A DNA stretch of 8,738 nt, from positions 1-8,738 of the forward strand of contig CAYLWJ010000022.1 of assembly GCA_964387355.1 (NCBI GenBank), read 5' to 3'. The translations under genes were made by a program, and so were the position numbers. Numbering within the stretch: position 1 is the first letter of the stretch; each line of letters starts with the position of its first letter. The stretch comes from Calidifonticultor sp964387355. Its GTDB lineage: Bacteria > Actinomycetota > Humimicrobiia > Humimicrobiales > Humimicrobiaceae. Shown piece after piece: positions 1-8,738 of this stretch. The notes beneath the pieces are model-generated. The model saw only the letters and a list, made by a program, of their open reading frames with translations, did no database searches and was not told the origin of the DNA.

Positions 1-1
1 C

Positions 2-73
2 TATAAGCTTAAAGGCTTAAAACCTTGTAATAAATTATATTACGTAAGTGACTTAAAAGCTTTAAAAGCTTAA
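2..73 (+). CDS. possible C-terminal fragment of an upstream gene (partial, weak)
   Basis: The second forward frame is open from the left edge to a TAA at 71-73, giving 23 codons; the other two forward frames and all three reverse frames meet stops within the first 20 bases. The peptide is Lys/Leu-rich and ends in LKALKA, encoded by a tandem 9-mer TTAAAAGCT at 53-61 and 62-70. I recognise no family in so short a piece. If real, it is the tail of a gene in the same direction as glgB, ending 146 bases before its start. A chance open frame in AT-rich DNA is equally possible; the left-hand neighbour sequence would decide. Confidence 0.25.
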   Translation, partial: YKLKGLKPCNKLYYVSDLKALKA

Positions 74-93
74 AATATATTTATTAATATTTT

Positions 94-128
94 GCTTGGA
101 GGTTAGTGTTAAACTGTAAACACCAAGC
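94..128 (+). other. imperfect stem-loop in the glgB leader
   Basis: GCTTG at 94-98 can pair with CAAGC at 124-128, and GTGTT at 106-110 with AACAC at 119-123, around an 8-base loop; bases 99-105 (GAGGTTA) bulge out on the left side. The structure lies about 90 bases before the glgB start and is not followed by a T-tract, so it is not a typical terminator. It contains a GGAGG that would be partly sequestered. It could be a leader RNA element, but it matches no riboswitch class I recognise and may be chance. Confidence 0.2.
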
Positions 129-205
129 TTAGATTGTACAAATAATGCTAAAACAAATGTTTTATCTAACAATAATAAAATAACAAAATTACATAACGCA
201 ATTAC

Positions 206-212
206 AAAAGGA
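206..212 (+). promoter_or_regulatory. ribosome-binding site deciding the TTG start of glgB
   Basis: AAAAGGA sits 7 bases before the TTG at 220-222, a good Shine-Dalgarno spacing. The frame has a stop (TAA, 181-183) upstream, and the first in-frame ATG lies some 250 codons downstream, well inside the conserved domains. This site therefore fixes the unusual TTG start. I saw no convincing -35/-10 pair upstream. Confidence 0.75.
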
Positions 213-219
213 TACTAAA

Positions 220-2316
220 TTGCAAAACTACAGTTCGTCAAATTTTAGCTTAATAAGCGATTATGATATTTACCTTTTTAAAGGTGGAAATCACTTTAAA
301 ATATACGAAAAACTTGGCGCACATATAATTAAATTAAGCACTTTAAAAAATGTGTCAAACACTTCAGAAAATAACCTACTATCTTTAGATAATAGCCTCA
401 CCAATTCAAGAAATGGCTTAAATAATTTAGAAAGTAGATTAACTAATTTAGAAATAAAATCATCCGATTTAAAGAATAAATCAGCTAAATTGGATAATAA
501 ATTTGCTACCAAAGAAAGTGAACAAATTTCTGGTGTTTATTTTGCTGTCTGGGCTCCTAATGCGCAAAATGTTTCAGTGGTTGGCGATTTTAATTACTGG
601 GATAAAAATGCAAACCCTTTAGGGGTTAGATGGGATGGCTCAGGAATATGGGAGGGTTTTATACCCGGCATTCAAAAAGGCGCTCTTTATAAATTCTATA
701 TAAAATCAAAAATTGGAAATTTTGAGGCTTTAAAAAGCGACCCTGTTGCATTTTATTGTGAAACACCTCCGAAAACTGCCTCCATTGTATGGGATTTAAG
801 TTATAATTGGAATGATTCAGAATGGCTTAAAAAAAGGCATCAATACAACAATCTTAATAGCCCGTTTTCAATTTATGAAATTCACTTTGGCTCATTTAAA
901 AAAGTAGCTGAACAAAACTACAGATATTTTAAATATAATGAAATTGCTGAAATTTTAGTAGAATATTTAAAAAAAATGGGCTTTACACATGTTGAATTTT
1001 TGCCCTTAATGGAACATCCTTTCTATGGCTCTTGGGGTTATCAAACAACAGGTTATTTTGCCCCCACTTCAAGATATGGAACCCCTCAGGAATTAATGCA
1101 GTTAATTGATATTTTGCATCAAAATGACATAGGTGTAATTTTAGATTGGGTTCCTTCCCATTTTCCAAATGACCCACATGGACTTGCTTTTTTTGACGGA
1201 ACTGAGCTTTATGAGCACCATGACCCAAAGAAAGGTTTTCACCCTGACTGGAAAAGCTTAATTTTTAATTATGGAAGAAATGAAGTTAAAGAATTTTTAA
1301 TAAGCAGCGCACTATTTTGGTTTGAAAAATACCATATTGATGCATTAAGAATTGATGCTGTTGCTTCAATGCTATACCTTGATTACTCAAGAAAAGAAGG
1401 AGAATGGGTTCCAAACAAATACGGTGGTAGAGAAAACTTAGAGGCTATTGATTTTATAAAAAAGTTAAATGAAGCTATTTACAGTCAATTTCCTGATGTT
1501 CAAACAATTGCAGAAGAATCAACTGCCTGGCCTGCAGTTTCAAAACCAGTTTATTTAGGCGGTCTTGGTTTTGGAATGAAGTGGAATATGGGCTGGATGC
1601 ATGACACTTTAAAATACTTTTCTAAAGACCCAATTTACAGAAAACATCATCATAATGACTTAACTTTTACATTTTGGTATGCTTTTTCAGAAAATTATAT
1701 TCTTCCGCTGTCTCATGATGAGGTTGTGTATGGGAAGAAATCCTTAATTGAGAAAATGCCAGGTGATTTATGGCAGAAGTTTGCAAATTTAAGGCTTTTA
1801 TTCTCATACATGTTTGCCTTTCCAGGTAAAAAATTAATATTTATGGGTGGTGAGATTGCTCAATTTGAAGAATGGAGTCATGAACTAGAAATAAACTGGG
1901 ATGTTTTAAATAATGATTTTAATAAAGGGGTGCAAAAATTAGTAACTGATTTAAATAACATTTATAAAAATGAAAAAGCTTTACATAAAAATGATTTTAA
2001 TCCAGAGTGTTTTGAATGGATAAACTTTGAAGACGCAATACATTCTACTTTATTTTTCTTAAGAAAATACAAAAATGAAATGATTTTAGTTTGCTTAAAT
2101 TTTACCCCAACACCAAGATATAATTATAGGGTTGGAGTTCCAGTAGAGGGAGAGTGGAAAGAATTTTTTAACAGCGATTCTGAGTATTATGGCGGAAGCG
2201 GACATGGAAACTTTGGGCTGGTTTCAGCTAAAAAAAAGCCCATGCATGGAAAAGGCTTTTCAGTTGTTTTAACTTTGCCGCCACTGGCAGCAATATATTT
2301 AAAAAAAGAAATTTAA
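220..2316 (+). CDS. glgB: 1,4-alpha-glucan branching enzyme GlgB (GH13) with a coiled-coil insertion
   Basis: A cytosolic glycogen enzyme that cuts an alpha-1,4-glucan segment and rejoins it as an alpha-1,6 branch. The 698 residues begin with a short leader containing YLFKGGNHFKIYEKLGAH (about 18-35). An insertion follows (about 37-103), then CBM48 (about 104-190, WAPNAQNVSVVGDFNYW), the GH13 barrel (about 215-580) and a C-terminal beta domain. Catalytic residues are intact: DWVPSH at 309-314, R377 and nucleophile D379 in DALRIDA, acid/base E432 in AEEST, H499-D500 in LSHDEVVYGK. The spacings 379-432-500 equal the 405-458-526 of the E. coli enzyme. The N1 domain of the E. coli form is absent, as in short-form enzymes. 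Residues 53-95 of the insertion show leucine heptads absent from the enzymes I know. The TTG start is backed by AAAAGGA at 206-212. The GH57 gene follows after 16 bases. Confidence 0.97.
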   Translation: MQNYSSSNFSLISDYDIYLFKGGNHFKIYEKLGAHIIKLSTLKNVSNTSENNLLSLDNSLTNSRNGLNNLESRLTNLEIKSSDLKNKSAKLDNKFATKESEQISGVYFAVWAPNAQNVSVVGDFNYWDKNANPLGVRWDGSGIWEGFIPGIQKGALYKFYIKSKIGNFEALKSDPVAFYCETPPKTASIVWDLSYNWNDSEWLKKRHQYNNLNSPFSIYEIHFGSFKKVAEQNYRYFKYNEIAEILVEYLKKMGFTHVEFLPLMEHPFYGSWGYQTTGYFAPTSRYGTPQELMQLIDILHQNDIGVILDWVPSHFPNDPHGLAFFDGTELYEHHDPKKGFHPDWKSLIFNYGRNEVKEFLISSALFWFEKYHIDALRIDAVASMLYLDYSRKEGEWVPNKYGGRENLEAIDFIKKLNEAIYSQFPDVQTIAEESTAWPAVSKPVYLGGLGFGMKWNMGWMHDTLKYFSKDPIYRKHHHNDLTFTFWYAFSENYILPLSHDEVVYGKKSLIEKMPGDLWQKFANLRLLFSYMFAFPGKKLIFMGGEIAQFEEWSHELEINWDVLNNDFNKGVQKLVTDLNNIYKNEKALHKNDFNPECFEWINFEDAIHSTLFFLRKYKNEMILVCLNFTPTPRYNYRVGVPVEGEWKEFFNSDSEYYGGSGHGNFGLVSAKKKPMHGKGFSVVLTLPPLAAIYLKKEI
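367..507 (+). other. predicted coiled-coil insertion encoded within glgB
   Basis: This stretch encodes about residues 50-96 of GlgB, rich in Asn, Leu, Ser and Lys. Spacing follows a strict 3-4 heptad: L53, L56, L60, S63, L67, L70, L74, L77, S81, L84, S88, L91, F95. Ten of the 13 a/d positions are Leu or Phe and the other three are Ser. It lies between the conserved YEKLGAH leader and the GVYFAVWAP start of CBM48, a place where branching enzymes normally have only a few linking residues. The heptads are read directly; a coiled-coil structure, and any role in oligomer formation or partner binding, is inference. Confidence 0.7.
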
Positions 2317-2332
2317 AGCAGCGAGTAATAAT

Positions 2333-5620
<3,288 letters not shown>

Positions 5621-5679
5621 TAATATAATAATAATTCAATAATGATATTAAAATAAAGTATATTAAGTATAAATGGTAT

Positions 5680-5720
5680 TAAAAATAAAAACAGCCCGAA
5701 AGTTTTATTTTCGGGCTGTT
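5680..5720 (-). terminator. intrinsic terminator of the adhesin gene, possibly bidirectional
   Basis: A perfect 12-bp stem pairs 5690-5701 (AACAGCCCGAAA) with 5709-5720 (TTTCGGGCTGTT) around a 7-base loop. Read on the minus strand, the hairpin runs straight into TTTTTATTTTT, so it is a classic intrinsic terminator about 100 bases after the adhesin stop at 5824. On the plus strand only a poor T-tract follows (AGACTTATAG). The hairpin lies 70 bases after the GH57 stop and may still stop plus-strand transcripts weakly. The rest of the 203-base intergenic stretch is AT-rich with nothing else I can identify. Confidence 0.9.
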
Positions 5721-5823
5721 AGACTTATAGTGTTATCAGTATTACCATACTATTTCAAATTAACCCATTATTGCATATAAATATACATCAATATATTGCA
5801 GCTAACTATAAATAAATACAGAT

Positions 5824-8738
5824 TTATCTAAGCTTATTATCTGTATTATCTACTCTTTTTCTATTAATAAGCGAAGCCACCATTAAACATAATCCAAGCA
5901 AAACTACACCTAAACCTGCAATAGGATATATTGGCTCTACCCCTGTAAATGCAAGTCCTGCAACTTCAATAATTCCACCTCCGCCAGTTGCTAAACCAGC
6001 AACAGCAATTGTTGGTGTTGTAGTAGTTACAGTAGTAGTTACAGGCGTATTTGCAAATGTTAATGATAATACAACTTCTGAGGCTGCAGCATCAATTGTT
6101 ACTGACTGATCTGGTGCACCACTATAACCTGGAGGAGTTGTAGTTTCTCTAACAATATATGTGCCCCATAAAAGTCCATAGAATGATACCTTACCTTCAG
6201 AGTTTACAAATGTCTCTGGCTTTACAACTGTTACTCCGTCTGATGCAAATACTGTAAAACCTGCACTAAATGGTATTGGAACTCCACCAGGACCAACTTT
6301 GTATACATCTAGAGTACCTGTCTTACGTGGGTTGGCTATCTCATTTTTAAGGCTAACTATTCTACTACCAATACCTAAAGATACAGTAGTTTCTTTTGGT
6401 AAATAGCCTTTTGGAGGTATAATTTCTTTTACAAGATAATTACCCCAGAAAAGATCTTTAAATGAAGCAAGTCCTTCTGATGTTGTAGTAACATTTACAA
6501 CATCATTGCCTAAAATATCTTTAACAGGTCCGCTTCCATCAGCATAAAAAAGTCCAAATACAGCACCTTCAAGATTTACACCACTTACTTCATCAGTCTT
6601 ATGCAGATTTATTTCTCCTGGAAGCTGTCTATTTGTAATAAGAATCTCTACAGTTTCTCCTGGTCTAACTTCAAAAACAATATCAGTTCCTCCATTGTTA
6701 TCAGATTCCTTATTACCAATTATTGATATAGATACAAATTCGTAATCAGAAGGAATTTTAACTTCTGAAACCATGTGATACCCCGGATTTATATCACTTA
6801 GTGTAATGCTTCCTTCATCTTTTATATCATTATTAGTTCCTTCGTCAAGAACGACTCCAAATATTCCTAACTCATCTTTTATATCTTCATAAACAGGATC
6901 AAGTACTTCTTTATAAACTATTATTTTTCCATATTCTTGCTGATTTACAATATATACATCAACAGTTGAATCAGGCATAACTTCAAATTCTATTTCATCT
7001 CCATTTAAAGTTCCTGTGGGATTGCTTGAAATAGACTTAAATGTATAACCTGATGGTATTGTTGTTTCTTTTACTTTGTGTTTTCCAGGTTCAACATTTA
7101 ATATGTTAATATTTTCGCCGTCTTTCAGAAACTTTTCTTGGCCGCCATCAAATTTAAAGCCAAATTCTTCCCACCTGTCATTGGTTGGGTTTCCCTGAGG
7201 GTCAACTACATCTTTATGAACAATTACTTTTCCAGGCTTTGGATTATTCCTAAAATATACATTGAAGTTTAAGAACTTACCTTCACCATAACCTATTGTA
7301 AAAGTTCCCGTAGTATCACTACCATTTGCCCACTGTCCAGTCTGCCATATGCTCCAGTTAGGTAAATTATAATATGAAGGCATTGAGCTTTCTTTTATAT
7401 AGTAAGTTCCCCATTCAAGATTATTCCACGTATAGGATTTTGTGCCTGGACCAGTCAGCGTAACAGTATCAAATTTCTTCCCATTTTTATATAGTTCAAA
7501 TGTCACTGAATCTTTTCCATAAATATTAAACTTATCAAGAGTTATTTTACCTTTAGGACATTCCCAAGTTTTATATACTTTATCTGTAGGATCATTCACA
7601 TCTGTTATTATTAAAAGCTGGTCTGAGCCACTCTTATATGTTTCTGGAAATGAAGAAATTTGTGGATAAAGAATAGATGCAGCAGGGGTTTTGTATAAAG
7701 AAGTAGTTTGCTGCCCATCATCATTATTATCTACATAGCCAACAATTTTATCTGTAGCCGATTCTCCAGTAGGAAAATCTGCTATATCTGCATATATTTT
7801 TACACTACTTCCACTTTTAGCAACAAGGGATTTCTGCGTTTTTGACTGATCAAAATAACTTTTACCATTAATTGTTAAATACACATTTATACCTGTTATT
7901 TCTACATTATTAAAATCATAGGTTTTAATATATATAGTATGCTCAGTAAGTCCATTAGTATTTAAAATATTTGTACTAGATTTTGGAGTAATTTCAAGAG
8001 TTTTTACAATGCTGCTAGTCCTTCCTATTAGCATACCAACTAAATCTCTTATACCTGCAAGACCATTTACAGTATAGTCAAAGCTGTTCATATCATTGCT
8101 GCTAGCACGACTTAAAAGGTGCCAAAATGCTTCTTGTGCAGCTGCTGCTCTCTGATTAGCATTATAGCCTCCACCCAAATTTATCCATGAATTATTTATA
8201 TAATTTGCTAGAGCCTGTAAATCCCACGGAAGTGGCCAAGTAAGAGTAGAATGATTTTTTTCTAGAGGATCTAGTGGTTCTGTATTGCTATTATACTCCT
8301 CAAATCCATAAACATCCCAGTTAGTTGCCTTATTAAGATAATGCTGAAGGTCTATGCAGAATGCAGTCATATTCTGGTCAATATTTCCTGAACCATCATT
8401 TAAGTGTACATCTACATAAAACAAACGCTCAATAAAACCCAAAGAGTTATTTGTAAGTCCTGGCCCATCACTATCATATGTTGCATAAGCTCTGTCTGTA
8501 AAAGTTGCTGAAGCCTGTATTGCAGAGCTCTTTGATATTGCAACTACTCTGTATTCAGGGCTGCCCAGAATTTTGTAGGTGTATATAAAACTGCCTTTAT
8601 CATCAACTATAATGGAATTTGTATGCTCAATTTCACCATTTGTATTGAGAAAGTTTATAGTCAGTTCATCATTTGGAGTAAATCCACTTCCAAAAACTGT
8701 TACAAGTTCGCCCGGGTTATAGTCATCTTTGTCAGTTG
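5824..8738 (-). CDS. sortase-anchored multidomain adhesin with thioester and Cna_B domains (N-terminus missing)
   Basis: A predicted cell-wall-linked surface protein; 970 residues are visible and the frame is open to the right edge, so signal peptide and start lie outside. Numbering from the first visible codon: Ig-like domain with YNPGELVTVFGSGFTPND (about 6-80); thioester domain (about 100-245) with C127 in AFCID and Q201 in AQEAFW; a second Ig-like domain (about 246-395); five Cna_B/SpaA-like domains starting near 397, 502, 603, 707 and 807; a Thr/Pro linker and Gly run (about 899-921); LAFTG (928-932); a membrane helix (about 937-957); and an RKR tail. Each Cna_B has Lys, Glu and Asn where intramolecular isopeptide bonds form, for example K508/E557/N598. 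TED proteins bind host or other surfaces covalently in known cases; the target here is unknown. The TTG at 8440-8442 is an internal Leu codon, not a start. Confidence 0.9.
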   Translation of the reverse strand, partial: TDKDDYNPGELVTVFGSGFTPNDELTINFLNTNGEIEHTNSIIVDDKGSFIYTYKILGSPEYRVVAISKSSAIQASATFTDRAYATYDSDGPGLTNNSLGFIERLFYVDVHLNDGSGNIDQNMTAFCIDLQHYLNKATNWDVYGFEEYNSNTEPLDPLEKNHSTLTWPLPWDLQALANYINNSWINLGGGYNANQRAAAAQEAFWHLLSRASSNDMNSFDYTVNGLAGIRDLVGMLIGRTSSIVKTLEITPKSSTNILNTNGLTEHTIYIKTYDFNNVEITGINVYLTINGKSYFDQSKTQKSLVAKSGSSVKIYADIADFPTGESATDKIVGYVDNNDDGQQTTSLYKTPAASILYPQISSFPETYKSGSDQLLIITDVNDPTDKVYKTWECPKGKITLDKFNIYGKDSVTFELYKNGKKFDTVTLTGPGTKSYTWNNLEWGTYYIKESSMPSYYNLPNWSIWQTGQWANGSDTTGTFTIGYGEGKFLNFNVYFRNNPKPGKVIVHKDVVDPQGNPTNDRWEEFGFKFDGGQEKFLKDGENINILNVEPGKHKVKETTIPSGYTFKSISSNPTGTLNGDEIEFEVMPDSTVDVYIVNQQEYGKIIVYKEVLDPVYEDIKDELGIFGVVLDEGTNNDIKDEGSITLSDINPGYHMVSEVKIPSDYEFVSISIIGNKESDNNGGTDIVFEVRPGETVEILITNRQLPGEINLHKTDEVSGVNLEGAVFGLFYADGSGPVKDILGNDVVNVTTTSEGLASFKDLFWGNYLVKEIIPPKGYLPKETTVSLGIGSRIVSLKNEIANPRKTGTLDVYKVGPGGVPIPFSAGFTVFASDGVTVVKPETFVNSEGKVSFYGLLWGTYIVRETTTPPGYSGAPDQSVTIDAAASEVVLSLTFANTPVTTTVTTTTPTIAVAGLATGGGGIIEVAGLAFTGVEPIYPIAGLGVVLLGLCLMVASLINRKRVDNTDNKLR

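Noticed and set aside
92..120. Promoter-like pair TTGCTT (92-97) and TGTAAA (115-120), 17-base spacer, before glgB
   Set aside because: Both boxes match the consensus poorly (3/6 and 4/6) and AT-rich DNA gives many such hits.
106..132. Possible leader peptide (GTG at 106, 8 codons, stop at 130-132) after GGAGG at 98-102
   Set aside because: The spacing from GGAGG to GTG is only 3 bases, and the peptide has no run of a regulatory amino acid.
149..164. Inverted repeat TAAAAC-AAAT-GTTTTA
   Set aside because: A 6-bp, nearly all A-T stem expected by chance here; no T-tract or known operator resemblance.
291..512. 73-codon minus-strand open frame opposite the GlgB insert
   Set aside because: It is antisense to the Leu/Asn-rich heptad region; its Phe/Leu-rich composition mirrors Lys/Asn codons and it has no recognisable motif.
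5824..8442. Complete 872-residue adhesin starting at TTG 8442
   Set aside because: No signal peptide follows that codon, and the frame is open and domain-bearing all the way to the window edge.

Overview
The window is AT-rich (about one third G+C or less by eye) and bacterial. It holds two complete plus-strand genes in tandem, then one convergent minus-strand gene that runs off the right edge. The surface-protein gene ends in an LPXTG-type sorting signal (LAFTG, then a membrane helix and an RKR tail). This points to a monoderm, sortase-using organism. The LAxTG variant is best known from Actinomycetota, which would be notable at this base composition. I cannot name the organism; a low-GC actinobacterial-type or Firmicutes-like lineage is only a guess.

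Layout. Positions 1-219: a possible C-terminal scrap of an upstream gene (stop at 71-73), then about 146 bases of leader with one imperfect stem-loop and a clear ribosome-binding site. Positions 220-2316: glgB, 1,4-alpha-glucan branching enzyme, starting at TTG. Positions 2333-5620: a large GH57 glycoside hydrolase with a C-terminal DUF3536 domain, 16 bases behind glgB and almost certainly co-transcribed. Positions 5621-5823: a convergent intergenic region with a 12-bp hairpin terminator whose T-tract serves the minus strand. Positions 5824-8738 (minus): a sortase-anchored adhesin, N-terminus outside the window, open to the edge. Its visible order is Ig-like domain, thioester domain (TED), second Ig-like domain, five Cna_B/SpaA-type domains with isopeptide triads, Thr/Gly linker, LAFTG, membrane helix.

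How the genes fit together. glgB and the GH57/DUF3536 gene form an alpha-glucan (glycogen) module. GlgB makes alpha-1,6 branches. The GH57 partner has intact-looking catalytic residues, but its family has no firmly established substrate that I know of. The adhesin is a separate, convergent unit with no evident link to glycogen.

The most unusual feature is that both glycogen genes carry in-frame low-complexity insertions in otherwise conserved enzymes. GlgB has a predicted heptad-repeat coiled coil between its N-terminal leader and its CBM48 domain. The GH57 protein has several Asn/Ser-rich inserts, including a pure (AAT)12 microsatellite encoding 12 Asn. No RNA genes, CRISPR arrays, insertion sequences or phage genes were seen.
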